From: Vagococcus hydrophili
GTDB lineage: Bacteria > Bacillota > Bacilli > Lactobacillales > Vagococcaceae
DNA length: 64,000 nucleotides
Assembly: GCF_011304195.1 (NCBI RefSeq)
Contig: NZ_CP049887.1
Span: 2,046,001 to 2,110,000, forward strand
Direction of reading: 5' to 3'
Part shown: positions 25,512 to 35,962 of the stretch, piece after piece
Position numbering within the stretch: position 1 is the stretch's first letter
Layout: each line of letters begins with the position of its first letter
Made by a program: the position numbers and the translations under genes
Notes under the pieces: model-generated
The model's input: the letters and a program-made list of their open reading frames with translations, nothing else
What the model was told of the DNA's origin: nothing
Databases searched by the model: none

Positions 25512-26625
25512 GATGATTTTACCTCAAGATACGATAGGCATTATTGGCGGTGGTCAATTAGGTCAAATGATGGCTTTAAGCGCTAAAGAGATGGGTTTTG
25601 TTGTTGGAATCCTTGATCCGACACCTAATTGTCCAGCCTCACAAGTAGCTGATTGGCACATTCAAGCGAACTATGACGACTCAAAAGCGATTGAAGAATT
25701 AGTGACTAAATCAGATGTTGTGACCTATGAATTCGAAAATGTGGATGCTGATGTTTTAGCCAAATGTGCGGAACTAGGCAAATTACCTCAAGGCTTAGAT
25801 TTACTTAAAATTAGCCAAAATAGAAAACACGAAAAGGCCTTTTTGACTAAACTCAATCTACCGACAGCGGCTTATGACATTGTGGCAAGTCAAGAAGAAT
25901 TAATTCAGGCACTAGATTTGTTAGGCTACCCTTCTGTTTTAAAAACCTGTTCAGGTGGCTATGATGGAAAAGGTCAAGTGGTTATTAAAAGCGAAGCTGA
26001 TATCAAAGAAGCAACAGTTTTATTAACTTTAGGTGAGTGTGTGTTAGAAAAATGGTTAACCTTTGAAAAAGAAATTTCGGTGATTGTGTCTGGTAGCAGT
26101 CGGGGACAATTTGAAGTTTTCCCAATTGCTGAGAATAGACATCAAAACAACGTGCTACACACTTCTCTTATTCCTGCCGATATTTTAGGCGATTGTGAGT
26201 CTCAAGCAAAAGAGATGGCAAAAAAAATAGCTGAGAACCTTGAAATTAAAGGAACGATTACCGTAGAGATGTTTGTGACGAAACATGGTGGTATAATTAT
26301 TAATGAGATGGCACCTAGACCTCATAATTCGGGTCATTATTCCATTGAAGCTTGTAATGTGAGTCAGTTTGATTTACACATTAGAGGGATTTGCGGTTGG
26401 CCACTTCCTAAAGTTGTTTTACACGAATCAGCAGTGATGGTTAACTTACTTGGAAAAGAAGCAGATCTGGCTAAAGAGTGGATTTATTTAAAACCTGAGT
26501 GGTATTTTCATTATTATGGAAAAAAAGAAGTAAAAGATGGTAGAAAAATGGGCCATATTACGATATTATCAAATAGTCTTAATGAAACATTAGAAGAAAT
26601 CAACCAAACCAATATTTGGAAATAG
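25504..26625 (+). CDS. purK: 5-(carboxyamino)imidazole ribonucleotide synthase
   Basis: A 373-residue ATP-grasp enzyme that carboxylates AIR to N5-CAIR using bicarbonate and ATP. The N-terminal [13 protein letters not shown] is the PurK nucleotide-binding signature; GGYDGKGQ lies in the ATP-grasp core and [17 protein letters not shown] is the C-terminal active-site block. I chose TTG 25504, 6 bases after GTGAGG and overlapping the purE stop; ATG 25513 lies too far from the site. Translation is probably coupled to purE. Confidence 0.95.
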   Translation: MTKMILPQDTIGIIGGGQLGQMMALSAKEMGFVVGILDPTPNCPASQVADWHIQANYDDSKAIEELVTKSDVVTYEFENVDADVLAKCAELGKLPQGLDLLKISQNRKHEKAFLTKLNLPTAAYDIVASQEELIQALDLLGYPSVLKTCSGGYDGKGQVVIKSEADIKEATVLLTLGECVLEKWLTFEKEISVIVSGSSRGQFEVFPIAENRHQNNVLHTSLIPADILGDCESQAKEMAKKIAENLEIKGTITVEMFVTKHGGIIINEMAPRPHNSGHYSIEACNVSQFDLHIRGICGWPLPKVVLHESAVMVNLLGKEADLAKEWIYLKPEWYFHYYGKKEVKDGRKMGHITILSNSLNETLEEINQTNIWK

Positions 26626-26638
26626 AGAGGATAAGACA

Positions 26639-27934
26639 ATGTTAGAACGTTATACACGAGAAGAAATGGGTAAAATTTGGACAGACGACAATCGTTATCA
26701 AGCTTGGTTAGAAGTAGAAATCTTAGCAGATGAAGCTTGGGCTGAATTAGGAGAAATTCCTAAAGAGGACGTAGTAAAAATTCGTGAAAATGCAAGTTTT
26801 GATGTTGATCGTATTTTAGAAATTGAAGCTGAAACAAGACATGATGTGGTAGCTTTCACACGTACTGTCTCTGAAAGTTTAGGGGAAGAACGCAAGTGGG
26901 TTCATTACGGTTTAACAAGTACAGACGTGGTTGATACGGCTTATGGTTACCTTTTAAAACAAGCCAATGACATTTTAAGAAAAGATTTAGCTAACTTCAC
27001 TGAAATTATTGGTGAAAAGGCTAAAGAACATAAATACACAGTTATGATGGGTAGAACTCACGGGGTTCATGCTGAGCCAACTACTTTTGGTTTGAAACTA
27101 GCTTTATGGTATTCAGAAATGAAACGTAACGTGGAGCGTTTTGACCATGCAGCTAAGGCTGTTGAAGCAGGTAAAGTGAGTGGAGCAGTTGGAACATTTG
27201 CTAATACACCACCATTTGTAGAAGAATATGTTTGTGAAAAATTAGGTCTACGTGCTCAAGACATCTCAACACAAGTCTTACCTCGTGATTTACATGCAGA
27301 ATACTTGTCATCAATGGCTTTAATCGCCACAAGTATTGAAAAATTTGCCACAGAAATTCGTGGATTACAAAAATCTGAAACACGTGAAGTGGAAGAATTC
27401 TTTGCTAAAGGTCAAAAAGGTTCATCAGCAATGCCACATAAACGTAACCCAATTGGTTCTGAAAATATGACAGGTTTAGCTCGTGTGATTCGTGGACATA
27501 TGGTGACAGCTTATGAAAATGTTGCTTTATGGCATGAAAGAGATATTTCTCATTCATCAGCTGAACGTATCATTATTCCAGATACAACGATTCTTTTAAA
27601 CTATATGTTAAATCGTTTCGGAAATATCGTTAAAAATCTAACGGTTTTCCCAGAAAATATGAAACGCAACATGGATGCAACATTTGGCTTAATTTACAGC
27701 CAACGTGTATTACTTAAACTAATTGATAAAGGGATGTCTCGTGAAGGCTCTTATGATTTGGTTCAACCAAAAACAGCCTACGCTTGGGATCATCAAGTTC
27801 AATTTAGAACACTTTTAGAAGAAGATGAAAAAATTACTTCTGTCTTAACACCAGAAGAAATCAACGACGCTTTTGATTATAACTATCATTTAAAAAATGT
27901 CGATGTTATTTTCGAAAGAGTTGGATTATCTTAA
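26639..27934 (+). CDS. purB: Adenylosuccinate lyase
   Basis: This 431-residue member of the fumarase/aspartase superfamily cleaves SAICAR to AICAR and adenylosuccinate to AMP, so it acts twice in purine synthesis. [11 protein letters not shown] is the superfamily signature, carrying the flexible catalytic loop; [13 protein letters not shown] and [14 protein letters not shown] are the other two conserved regions. It starts 13 bases after purK with an AGAGGAT site. The purEKB operon ends at hairpin repeat C and the terminator that follows. Confidence 0.97.
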   Translation: MLERYTREEMGKIWTDDNRYQAWLEVEILADEAWAELGEIPKEDVVKIRENASFDVDRILEIEAETRHDVVAFTRTVSESLGEERKWVHYGLTSTDVVDTAYGYLLKQANDILRKDLANFTEIIGEKAKEHKYTVMMGRTHGVHAEPTTFGLKLALWYSEMKRNVERFDHAAKAVEAGKVSGAVGTFANTPPFVEEYVCEKLGLRAQDISTQVLPRDLHAEYLSSMALIATSIEKFATEIRGLQKSETREVEEFFAKGQKGSSAMPHKRNPIGSENMTGLARVIRGHMVTAYENVALWHERDISHSSAERIIIPDTTILLNYMLNRFGNIVKNLTVFPENMKRNMDATFGLIYSQRVLLKLIDKGMSREGSYDLVQPKTAYAWDHQVQFRTLLEEDEKITSVLTPEEINDAFDYNYHLKNVDVIFERVGLS

Positions 27935-27937
27935 AAC

Positions 27938-28042
27938 AGAGTGGTGAAAAAGGCGCTTAGCTCCAAGCAACTGGAGTGAATACTAAACAATCCGTGCTTT
28001 TGGGATTGATTAGTATTTGTGAAGCTGCTATTTGAACCAAAA
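27938..28042. repeat. Intergenic long-hairpin repeat, copy C
   Basis: The inner stem 27979-27993 (AATACTAAACAATCC) pairs with 28003-28017 (GGATTGATTAGTATT) with one A-A mismatch at the same place as in copy A, although the stem sequence differs from A. AGCAACT pairs imperfectly with AGCTGCT outside it, and GCAACTGGAG and ACTATTAAA are shared with copy A. It fills the gap between purB and a terminator. The rest of this 316-base gap, 28104-28250, is AT-rich and shows no clear promoter for the amidase gene. Confidence 0.75.
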
Positions 28043-28066
28043 CTATTAAAAATTATTCATATATAG

Positions 28067-28103
28067 GACTGTAATCTTTAAATTGGGTTACAGTCTTTTT
28101 TTG
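28067..28103 (+). terminator. Terminator of the purEKB operon
   Basis: GACTGTAA pairs with TTACAGTC over a 13-base loop, followed by a T7 tract. Confidence 0.88.
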
Positions 28104-28250
28104 ATTTAAAAAACGAAATTGTATTTTTGGAATGTTGAATTGATAAGCTTTGTTATTTTTAGTCGACATAGAAAAACTATTTTTAAGCGCAGAATTATCA
28201 CTATTTCACATAGTTCGTTAAACTAGTTCTCGGATAAGGGAGTGGTTTAG

Positions 28251-30140
28251 ATGAAAATGAAAAAAATAATAACATTAGGGTTAATGACTGGATTGTTTGC
28301 TTTAGTTAATCCAGTCTTTGCTGAGGAAATAAAAAGTGATCAGCAAGAAGTAACAACTCAAAGTGTAAATTTAGAAAAAGACTATTCGAAATACTCAGCA
28401 GAGGAATTAGCTGAACTAGTTAGAAGTAAAAAAGTAACCAGTGAAGAATTAGTTAAACAAGCAACACGAAAAGTTAATCAAGAAAATCCAGCTCTAAACG
28501 CAGTTATCGGCTTAAGAGAAGAGGAAGCTTTAAAAGAAGCCAGAGAAATCCAAGATACTGGACAGCCTTTTTTAGGTGTTCCAATTTTAGTTAAGGGCTT
28601 GGGACATACAATTAAAGGAATGCCAAATTCAAATGGGTTTCCCTTTGCAAAAGATCAAATTGCAGGTGGGACAAGTTCTTTTGTTAAGGCTCTTCAAAAT
28701 GCTGGCTTTATTGTGATTGGTCAAACTAATTTTCCTGAGATGGGATGGCGTAATATTACGGATTCTGCTCTTTATGGACCTACTGGAAGCCCGTGGAATC
28801 CAAATTATCAAGCGGGAGGCTCATCAGGTGGTGCAGCATCCAGTATTGCTTCAGGGATGAATCCTGTCGCTTCTGGGAGTGATGCAGGGGGTTCAATTAG
28901 AATTCCAGCTTCATGGAACGGGATTGTAGGCTTAAAACCCTCAAGAGGTGTCTTAAAAGGAAACAGCGCTTCAACAAAAGGGCAAGTCGTTCACTTTGCC
29001 AATACGAAATACATGAATGATACAAGAACTTTATTTAACACGTTAAAAAATGACCCAACAGCTAAAGGGCAAACTTTATCAAAAGATATGAAAATAGCTT
29101 ACTCTACAGAATCACCAGTGGGCACACCAGTCACGAAGGACGCAGTAGCGGCTGTAGAAAATGCAGTTGCCTTTTTGAAATCTCAAGGCTATCAAGTGGA
29201 AGAAGCTAAGCCAGAGATTGATGGTGTCAAATTAATGGAAAACTACTATACTATTGCAGCTGGTTCAGGTGGCATGGCAGAGTATTTAGGTAAGCAGATA
29301 TTAAAACGTCCGATTACAATTGATGACGTGGATATTTTAACTTGGGCACTCTATCAAACAGGAAAAGTGACCACTAAAGATGAAATAAATGCAGCATGGG
29401 ATTTTAACCATCAAGCAGAAGCGACTATGGCAGAGTTTCATAAACAGTACCCGATTTATTTAACGCCAACAACCGCTTCAACAGCGCCAAAAGTCGGTGA
29501 TCCTCTCATCACACCAGCTAATTTAGAAAAAATGAAAAACATCGAAACAGCGTCAGCAGAAGATCGAAAAAAATTGATTTATGATCAGTGGTTAGAGGCA
29601 TTAACCTATACACCCTATACACAACTAGCTAATTTAACAGGAGAACCTGCGATTAGTTTGCCGACCTATGTCTCTAAAGAAGGTCTACCACTAGGGATTC
29701 AGTTTAATGCTGGTTTTGGCAATGACGAGTTACTGATGGATTTAGGTGATTTATTTGAAAAGAACAACCAATTTAAGTTATTAGAAAACCAAAAAACAGA
29801 GACAGAACCAAGTACAAGCACAACTGAAGAGAGTAGCTCAACAGAAAGTACCAGTGAAGTAAGTAGCACTTCAACAGAAACAACAAGTAAGAGTGAATCT
29901 AGTTCAAGCACCACGGAATCAAGCCAAAATACGAATAGTTCAACCACTAACTCTAAAACTGGCGTTGGAACTGTGAATTCTTCATCCAATAAGAAAGAAT
30001 GGTTCCCAGAAGCTAAAAAAATATTGCCACAAACAGGAGAAGAAAATTCAATGCTTCTAATCTTGTTTGGTGTATTAGGTGTGATTGTTGTTTTGGCTTA
30101 TATCGGCTTTAAACTAGAGTTTAAAAAGACGGATAATTAA
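28251..30140 (+). CDS. Cell-wall-anchored amidase-signature enzyme (LPXTG)
   Basis: A 629-residue secreted protein. A signal peptide (MKMKKIITLGLMTGLFALVN, cleavage probably after VFA near residue 24) precedes an amidase-signature domain. Its Ser-cisSer-Lys triad is visible as Lys115 (VPILVKG), Ser191 (GGSSGG) and Ser215 (SDAGGSIRIPA); the Ser spacing of 24 equals that of FAAH. A Ser/Thr/Glu-rich stalk (about 515-590) leads to LPQTGEE, a hydrophobic stretch and a charged tail, the sortase-A sorting signal. The substrate on the cell surface is unknown. It sits alone between the two purine operons. The ATG follows AAGGGAG. Confidence 0.92.
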   Translation: MKMKKIITLGLMTGLFALVNPVFAEEIKSDQQEVTTQSVNLEKDYSKYSAEELAELVRSKKVTSEELVKQATRKVNQENPALNAVIGLREEEALKEAREIQDTGQPFLGVPILVKGLGHTIKGMPNSNGFPFAKDQIAGGTSSFVKALQNAGFIVIGQTNFPEMGWRNITDSALYGPTGSPWNPNYQAGGSSGGAASSIASGMNPVASGSDAGGSIRIPASWNGIVGLKPSRGVLKGNSASTKGQVVHFANTKYMNDTRTLFNTLKNDPTAKGQTLSKDMKIAYSTESPVGTPVTKDAVAAVENAVAFLKSQGYQVEEAKPEIDGVKLMENYYTIAAGSGGMAEYLGKQILKRPITIDDVDILTWALYQTGKVTTKDEINAAWDFNHQAEATMAEFHKQYPIYLTPTTASTAPKVGDPLITPANLEKMKNIETASAEDRKKLIYDQWLEALTYTPYTQLANLTGEPAISLPTYVSKEGLPLGIQFNAGFGNDELLMDLGDLFEKNNQFKLLENQKTETEPSTSTTEESSSTESTSEVSSTSTETTSKSESSSSTTESSQNTNSSTTNSKTGVGTVNSSSNKKEWFPEAKKILPQTGEENSMLLILFGVLGVIVVLAYIGFKLEFKKTDN

Positions 30141-30182
30141 CTTCTGTGTTATAATTAAGCAAAAGCATAGGAGTTGATCAAG

Positions 30183-30413
30183 ATGTCAGACAAGAAACTA
30201 TTGAAATCTGAAAAAATAAGACTCAAAAACGATAAGTTACGTGCTAAAGGAAAAAATCCCGTTAAAGGTTGGGGACAAATGATTAATACAGGACTTGGTG
30301 GTATTAACAAAGGTGAAAATTTATCTGCAAGGTTTGATAATAAGGGATTCATCGCCAGTGAGCAGAAAACGATAGCCGAAGATAATCAAAGAAAACGAGA
30401 AAAGAATAATTAA
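30183..30413 (+). CDS. Small basic hypothetical protein
   Basis: A 76-residue, highly charged (Lys/Arg-rich) protein without signal peptide or membrane segment. A glycine-containing middle, GWGQMINTGLGGINKGE, separates two basic helical ends. I do not recognise the family with certainty. ATG 30183 lies 9 bases after AGGAG (30169-30173); a TTG at 30174 would sit on the ribosome site. It follows the amidase gene by 42 bases with no terminator between and is closed by its own terminator. Confidence 0.65.
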   Translation: MSDKKLLKSEKIRLKNDKLRAKGKNPVKGWGQMINTGLGGINKGENLSARFDNKGFIASEQKTIAEDNQRKREKNN

Positions 30414-30432
30414 TATAAAACTGATAATCAGT

Positions 30433-30471
30433 GAGTGTTAGACGAAATTAACGTCTAACACTCTTTTTTTT
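30433..30471 (+). terminator. Terminator before the purC promoter
   Basis: GAGTGTTAGACG and CGTCTAACACTC form a perfect 12-bp stem followed by eight T residues. Confidence 0.93.
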
Positions 30472-30477
30472 ATAACT

Positions 30478-30635
30478 ATTGTTCGGTTTTTGTTTGAGAT
30501 TAAATTAATAAAATCAGCAAAAAATTATAATTAATTAAAACACGAACTATAAATATAAAAACATCAGTAAAAGTTAATAAATATTTGACTATCATTTTAA
30601 AGGTTGATACACTCAAAGTGAATTAACCGAACTTT
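30478..30635 (+). promoter_or_regulatory. purC promoter with three PurBox-like sites
   Basis: TTGACT (30585-30590) and TACACT (30608-30613) are 17 bases apart, giving a start near 30620. Box 1 (30478-30490, minus strand, AAAACCGAACAAT) is a perfect PurBox. Box 2 (30538-30550, AAACACGAACTAT) has two mismatches, with its central G at about -76. Box 3 (30623-30635, TTAACCGAACTTT) lies just after the start with one mismatch. The arrangement suggests PurR control as in Lactococcus. A 5' leader of about 60 bases without a purine riboswitch follows. Confidence 0.7.
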
Positions 30636-30682
30636 TAGTTTTGAGATTAAAAAAATGATCATTAATAGGAGATGAATTAAGC

Positions 30683-31396
30683 GTGGTTTCAACTATTTTA
30701 TATCAAGGTAAAGCTAAAAACGTACATTCTACAGAGGATAAGGATGTGTTGCGTTTAGAATACCTTGATCAGGCAACTGCTTTAAATGGTAAAAAGAAAG
30801 ATGCGATTCGTGGTAAAGGTGAATTAAACAATCAAATTACTTCCCTAATTTTTTCAGAATTAACTAAGCAAGGAATTAAGAATCATTGGCTAGAAAGTAT
30901 TTCTGATAAGGAACAATTAGTTAAGAAAGTTGAGATTATTCCTTTAGAAGTTGTTTTAAGAAATATTGCGACAGGTAGTTTTACTAAACGTTTAGGCGTT
31001 AAAGAGGGCACTAAATTACCTTTTCCAATTATTGAATTTTATTACAAAGATGATGAATTAGATGATCCTTTTATTAATGAAGATCATATCAAGTACTTGG
31101 ACATTGCAAGTGAGAGTGAAGTTGCTAATCTGAAAAAACAAGCCCTTGAAATTAATCAAAAATTGCAAGAATTATTCCAATCCATTGATGTGACCTTAGT
31201 TGATTTTAAACTAGAGTTTGGTAAAGACACGTTTAACGAGATTATTTTATCTGATGAAATTACACCGGATACTTGTCGTCTATGGGATCAAAAAACAGGA
31301 CAGTCCCTAGATAAAGATATCTACCGTAAAGACTTAGGTGAAATTATTCCCGTATATCAAGAAATATTAAATCGCTTAGAAGAAAGAGGAGAATAG
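30683..31396 (+). CDS. purC: Phosphoribosylaminoimidazole-succinocarboxamide synthase
   Basis: A 237-residue SAICAR synthetase joining CAIR and aspartate with ATP. ILYQGKAKNVHST at the N-terminus is the family start; LRNIATGSFTKRLGVKEG and LVDFKLEFGKD are the signatures around the ATP and substrate sites. The start is GTG 30683, 11 bases after AGGAG, matching the usual family N-terminus. It is the first gene of a nine-gene operon and is followed by purS after 2 bases. Confidence 0.97.
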   Translation: MVSTILYQGKAKNVHSTEDKDVLRLEYLDQATALNGKKKDAIRGKGELNNQITSLIFSELTKQGIKNHWLESISDKEQLVKKVEIIPLEVVLRNIATGSFTKRLGVKEGTKLPFPIIEFYYKDDELDDPFINEDHIKYLDIASESEVANLKKQALEINQKLQELFQSIDVTLVDFKLEFGKDTFNEIILSDEITPDTCRLWDQKTGQSLDKDIYRKDLGEIIPVYQEILNRLEERGE

Positions 31397-31398
31397 AC

Positions 31399-31650
31399 AT
31401 GTTTAAAATGAGAGTGTACGTAGGTTATAAGGAATCAGTATTAGATCCACAAGCAGAAGTGATTGAAGGTGCTATTACTCGTTTAGGTTATGAAAATATT
31501 TCTGATTTAAAACTAGGAAAATTCTTTGATTTTGATGTGTTGGCAGAGACAGAACAAGAAGCCATCGAAACGGCTGAAAAAATTAGTGATCAATTATTAG
31601 CCAATATCAATATGGAAAGCTTCCGTGTCCAAGTACTGGAGGCAAAATAA
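31399..31650 (+). CDS. purS: Phosphoribosylformylglycinamidine synthase subunit PurS
   Basis: An 83-residue protein that bridges PurQ and PurL in the FGAM synthase complex and helps channel ammonia. VYVGYKESVLDPQAEVIEGAI at the start and GKFFDFDV in the middle are typical. It directly abuts purQ. Small-type PurL with separate PurQ and PurS is the Gram-positive form of the enzyme. Confidence 0.95.
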   Translation: MFKMRVYVGYKESVLDPQAEVIEGAITRLGYENISDLKLGKFFDFDVLAETEQEAIETAEKISDQLLANINMESFRVQVLEAK

Positions 31651-32331
31651 ATGAAATTTGGGGTACTGGTTTTTCCAGGTTCAAACTGTGATATTGATTT
31701 ATATTTAGCCATTAAAGATATTATCAAGGAAGAAGTCGAATACATACGTCACACACAAACAGATTTATCAGAATTTGACGCAATTTTAATTCCTGGTGGC
31801 TTTTCTTATGGGGACTATTTAAGATGTGGAGCGATTGCTCGTTTTTCATCAGTGATGGATGAAGTAGCAAAATTTGCTAAAGCGGGTAAACCTGTGTTTG
31901 GAACGTGTAACGGATTCCAAATTTTAACAGAAGCAGGACTGTTACCAGGTGTTTTACTTAAAAATGATTCCCTTAAATTTGTCTGTCAAACGCAAAGTGT
32001 TAAGGTTTCTAACAATCAAAGTTTATTTACTTCTCAATATGAGAAAGATGAATTATTGGCTTTACCGATTGCTCACGGAGAAGGAAATTACTACTGTGAT
32101 GAAGAAACATTGGCAGAATTAAAGAAGAACAATCAAATTATTTTTACCTATGAAGGAAATAATCCAAATGGAAGTTTAGAAAATATTGCAGGAATTACTA
32201 ATAAAGCGGGAAATGTTTTAGGCATGATGCCCCATCCAGAACGTGCTATGGAAGAATTATTAGGCAGCGATTCAGGGCGTAAGTTATTTGCCTCAATGGT
32301 TGATTATCTAAGAAAGGTGAGTCAAAATTAA
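31651..32331 (+). CDS. purQ: Phosphoribosylformylglycinamidine synthase subunit PurQ
   Basis: A 226-residue class I glutamine amidotransferase that supplies ammonia to Pur[10 protein letters not shown] carries the nucleophilic cysteine near residue 87, and [11 protein letters not shown] holds the catalytic His and Glu. [15 protein letters not shown] forms the oxyanion region. It begins immediately after the purS stop and its last base is the first base of purL, so the three subunits are coupled in translation. Confidence 0.97.
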   Translation: MKFGVLVFPGSNCDIDLYLAIKDIIKEEVEYIRHTQTDLSEFDAILIPGGFSYGDYLRCGAIARFSSVMDEVAKFAKAGKPVFGTCNGFQILTEAGLLPGVLLKNDSLKFVCQTQSVKVSNNQSLFTSQYEKDELLALPIAHGEGNYYCDEETLAELKKNNQIIFTYEGNNPNGSLENIAGITNKAGNVLGMMPHPERAMEELLGSDSGRKLFASMVDYLRKVSQN

Positions 32332-34553
32332 TGTTAAAAATTCATGAACTGACACCAGAAGAAGTGAGAGATCAAAAAATTTATCAAGAGTGGGGTTTAA
32401 CTGATGAAGAGTATCAATTAATTAGCGAAAAGATTTTAGGTCGCTTACCTAATTATACTGAAACAGGACTTTTTTCAGTGATGTGGAGCGAACATTGTTC
32501 TTACAAAAATAGTAAACCTGTCTTGAGAAAATTCCCAACTTCTGGCAAACACGTGTTACAAGGACCTGGAGAAGGTGCAGGGATTGTTGATATTGGTGAT
32601 GATTTAGCGGTTGTTTTCAAAGCAGAAAGTCATAACCATCCCTCAGCTGTTGAGCCTTATGAAGGAGCAGCCACAGGTGTGGGCGGAATTATTCGTGACA
32701 TTTTTAGTATGGGAGCAAGACCTGTTGCTATGCTAAATTCATTACGCTTTGGTGAACTAGATAATAACCGAACAAAATATTTATTAGAACAAGTTGTGGC
32801 TGGAATTGGTGGCTATGGTAACTGTATTGGAATTCCAACTGTGGGTGGCGAGATTGGTTTTGATCCTTGTTATGAGGGGAATCCTTTAGTCAACGCCATG
32901 TGTGTTGGTTTAATAGAACATAAAGATATCCAAAAAGGGCAAGCCAAAGGAACTGGTAACACGATTATGTACGTTGGGGCTAAAACTGGACGTGACGGAA
33001 TTCACGGAGCGACATTTGCTTCTGAGGAATTTACTGAAGGGGAGGAACAACAACGCTCAGCAGTTCAAGTTGGGGACCCATTCATGGAAAAGTTATTAAT
33101 GGAAGCTTGCTTAGATTTAATTTTAAATCACTCAGATATTTTAGTCGGCATTCAAGACATGGGAGCGGCTGGTTTAGTGTCGTCAAGTTCAGAAATGGCT
33201 TCAAAAGCGGGTTCTGGCTTAGAACTTTATTTAGATGATGTGCCTCAAAGAGAAACAAATATGACGCCTTACGAGATGATGTTATCAGAATCTCAAGAAA
33301 GAATGTTGTTATGTATTCAAAAGGGAGAAGAACAACGAGTTGTTGATTTGTTTGAGTCTTACGGTTTAGATGCGGTAAACATTGGGAAAGTAACAGATGA
33401 CAAACATTACCGATTATTCCATAAAGGTATCCAAGTGGCAGATTTACCAGTTGATGCTTTAGCAGAAGAAGCGCCTGAGTATCAAAAAGAGCAAAAAGAA
33501 CCAGCTAGAATTCAAGCGTTTAAAGAATTAACTCCTTTTAACCCAGAACTCACAAATGCAACACAAACATTATTAGACTTATTACAACAACCAACAATTG
33601 CCTCTAAAAAAGCCATCTTTGAAACCTATGATTCTCAAGTGAGAACAAACACAGTTGTGGGTCCTGGAAGTGATGCGGCTGTTTTAAGAGTGCGAGGAAC
33701 AAACAAAGGTTTAGCTATGACAATGGATTGTAACAGTCGCTACCTTTATTTAAATCCTGAAATTGGTGGACAAATGGCAGTAGCCGAAGCAGCAAGAAAT
33801 ATCGTGGCTAGTGGTGCTCGTCCTTTAGCGATTACAGATTGCCTAAATTACGGTTCTCCTGATAAACCAGAAGGCTTCTGGGAATTAAGCACCTCAGCAG
33901 ACGGCATTGCTAAAGCGTGTCGTGAACTTGAAACCCCGGTTATTTCAGGAAATGTTTCTTTATACAATGAGACAAATAATAATGGGGTTTATCCAACACC
34001 AGTCATTGGGATGGTTGGTCTTGTAGAAGACATGAAACATGTGACAACCCAAGATTTTAAAGCGTCTGAGGATTTGGTTTATGTAGTTGGTGAAACAAAA
34101 GTAGACTTTAACGGTTCAGAACTTCAAAAATTATTAACAGGAAAAATTGAAGGTGTTCTGAATGAGTTTGACTTAGAAAAAGAGAAACAAAACCAAGCAC
34201 TAGTATTAGAAAGCATTCAAAAAGGACAGCTTCAAAGTGCTCACGATTGTTCTGAAGGTGGCTTAGGGGTTGCCTTAATGGAAGCTTGTTTTAGAAATAA
34301 TCTAGGATTTACTGGCGAATTTAACAGGACAGCTCAGTTACTATTTTCTGAAACACCATCACGTTTTGTGCTATCAATTAAACCAGAAAATCAAGAGACA
34401 TTTGAAGGTTTACTAGGAGAAAAAGCTGTTTTACTTGGGCAAGTGACAAGTGAACCGATATTTAATTTAGTAACTGAGACAGAAACGATTAATGTGGAGA
34501 TAACAAGAGCCAAAGAACTTTGGGAGGACGCCATCACATGTCTTATGAAGTAA
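32331..34553 (+). CDS. purL: Phosphoribosylformylglycinamidine synthase subunit PurL
   Basis: A 740-residue small-type PurL, the ATP-dependent synthetase subunit that turns FGAR into [17 protein letters not shown] near the N-terminus, [24 protein letters not shown] and GMGARPVAM-like segments ([10 protein letters not shown]) are diagnostic. VQDMGAAGL-type text ([17 protein letters not shown]) closes the first repeat; a second AIR synthase-like repeat follows. Full length. It overlaps purQ by one base and purF by 16. Confidence 0.97.
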   Translation: MLKIHELTPEEVRDQKIYQEWGLTDEEYQLISEKILGRLPNYTETGLFSVMWSEHCSYKNSKPVLRKFPTSGKHVLQGPGEGAGIVDIGDDLAVVFKAESHNHPSAVEPYEGAATGVGGIIRDIFSMGARPVAMLNSLRFGELDNNRTKYLLEQVVAGIGGYGNCIGIPTVGGEIGFDPCYEGNPLVNAMCVGLIEHKDIQKGQAKGTGNTIMYVGAKTGRDGIHGATFASEEFTEGEEQQRSAVQVGDPFMEKLLMEACLDLILNHSDILVGIQDMGAAGLVSSSSEMASKAGSGLELYLDDVPQRETNMTPYEMMLSESQERMLLCIQKGEEQRVVDLFESYGLDAVNIGKVTDDKHYRLFHKGIQVADLPVDALAEEAPEYQKEQKEPARIQAFKELTPFNPELTNATQTLLDLLQQPTIASKKAIFETYDSQVRTNTVVGPGSDAAVLRVRGTNKGLAMTMDCNSRYLYLNPEIGGQMAVAEAARNIVASGARPLAITDCLNYGSPDKPEGFWELSTSADGIAKACRELETPVISGNVSLYNETNNNGVYPTPVIGMVGLVEDMKHVTTQDFKASEDLVYVVGETKVDFNGSELQKLLTGKIEGVLNEFDLEKEKQNQALVLESIQKGQLQSAHDCSEGGLGVALMEACFRNNLGFTGEFNRTAQLLFSETPSRFVLSIKPENQETFEGLLGEKAVLLGQVTSEPIFNLVTETETINVEITRAKELWEDAITCLMK

Positions 34554-35950
34554 AAAGTTTAAATGAAGAGTGTGGCGTTTTTGGTATTTGGGGACATCCT
34601 GAAGCTTCAAGAGTGACTTATTTTGGTCTTCATTCACTTCAACACAGAGGACAAGAAGGTGCTGGGATTGTTTCAAATGATCAAGGAAAATTAAAAGGTC
34701 ACCGTGATTTAGGACTCTTAACAGACGTTTTTGGAAAATCAGAAAACTTAGAAAAACTAACAGGAAATGCTTCGATTGGACATGTTCGTTATGCTACTTC
34801 TGGAACTGGTGAAGTGAACAACATCCAACCTTTCTTGTTTAAATTTTTTGATGGTGATTTTGCTTTAGCTCATAACGGTAATTTAACAAATGCCAAAACA
34901 TTACGCCATGAAGTAGAAAAAGAAGGTGGCATTTTCCATTCGAATTCAGATACGGAAATTTTAATGCATTTAATTAGACGAAGTGAAAAAGAAACGTTTA
35001 AAGATCGTTTGAAAGAAGCGTTGAATCAAGTGAAAGGTGGCTTTGCATACGTTCTTTTAACAGATGATGCGTTGTATGCGGCACTTGATCCTAATGCTTT
35101 TAGACCTCTTGCGATTGGTCAAATGAAAAGTGGGGCGTATGTTGTCGCCAGTGAAACATGTGCTCTTGATTCTGTAGGTGCAGAATTTGTTCGCGACGTT
35201 GAACCTGGCGAAGTGATTATAATAAATGACGCTGGTATGACCATTGAAACCTACACGAAAGAAACACAATATTCGATTTGTTCTATGGAATACATTTATT
35301 TTGCCAGACCCGATTCAAATATTAAAGGAATCAATGTCCACTCAGCCCGTAAAAAAATGGGAAAAACCTTAGCCAAAGAAGCGCCAGTTGAAGCAGACAT
35401 GGTGATTGGTGTTCCTAACTCATCTCTCTCAGCTGCCAGTGGTTATGCGGAAGAAAGTGGCATTCCTTATGAGATGGGGCTTGTCAAAAATCAGTATGTG
35501 GCAAGAACATTCATTCAACCCACCCAAGAATTACGTGAAGAAGGCGTTCGTATGAAACTGTCAGCTGTGCGTGGTGTGGTTGAAGGGAAAAAAATTATCT
35601 TAGTTGATGATTCTATCGTTCGTGGGACAACGAGTCGTCGAATTGTGAAGTTATTAAAAGATGCGGGAGCCAAAGAAGTTCATGTTAGAATTTCAGCCCC
35701 GCCTTTGAAATATCCTTGTTTTTACGGCATTGATATTCAAACGAAAAAAGAACTGATTGCAGCAAGTCACACAAATGAAGAAATCAAAGAATTAATTGGA
35801 GCCGACTCATTAGAATTTATTAGTGAAGAGGGATTAATTAACTCAATTGGTCTTAACCTAGACGCTCCTTATTCAGGATTATGTATGGCTTATTTTAATG
35901 GAGATTATCCAACGGAACTTTATGATTACCAACAAAATTTAACTAACTAA
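34538..35950 (+). CDS. purF: Amidophosphoribosyltransferase
   Basis: A 470-residue enzyme for the first committed step: PRPP plus glutamine to phosphoribosylamine. Translation from ATG 34538 gives an 11-residue propeptide ([11 protein letters not shown]) before Cys12, the glutamine-site nucleophile in CGVFGIWG, as in Bacillus PurF, which is matured by cleavage. The PRPP loop is [21 protein letters not shown] lies 10 bases before this ATG. It overlaps the end of purL by 16 bases. As the entry enzyme it is the expected target of nucleotide feedback. Confidence 0.97.
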   Translation: MSYEVKSLNEECGVFGIWGHPEASRVTYFGLHSLQHRGQEGAGIVSNDQGKLKGHRDLGLLTDVFGKSENLEKLTGNASIGHVRYATSGTGEVNNIQPFLFKFFDGDFALAHNGNLTNAKTLRHEVEKEGGIFHSNSDTEILMHLIRRSEKETFKDRLKEALNQVKGGFAYVLLTDDALYAALDPNAFRPLAIGQMKSGAYVVASETCALDSVGAEFVRDVEPGEVIIINDAGMTIETYTKETQYSICSMEYIYFARPDSNIKGINVHSARKKMGKTLAKEAPVEADMVIGVPNSSLSAASGYAEESGIPYEMGLVKNQYVARTFIQPTQELREEGVRMKLSAVRGVVEGKKIILVDDSIVRGTTSRRIVKLLKDAGAKEVHVRISAPPLKYPCFYGIDIQTKKELIAASHTNEEIKELIGADSLEFISEEGLINSIGLNLDAPYSGLCMAYFNGDYPTELYDYQQNLTN

Positions 35951-35962
35951 AGGAGCAAATCG

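Noticed and set aside
28210-28222. PurBox-like sequence upstream of the amidase gene
   Set aside because: Two mismatches, reversed orientation, only about 30 bases before the start codon and no promoter found; probably chance.
29699-29989. Antisense open frame over the Ser/Thr stalk of the amidase gene
   Set aside because: A low-complexity mirror of the repeats with no ribosome site.
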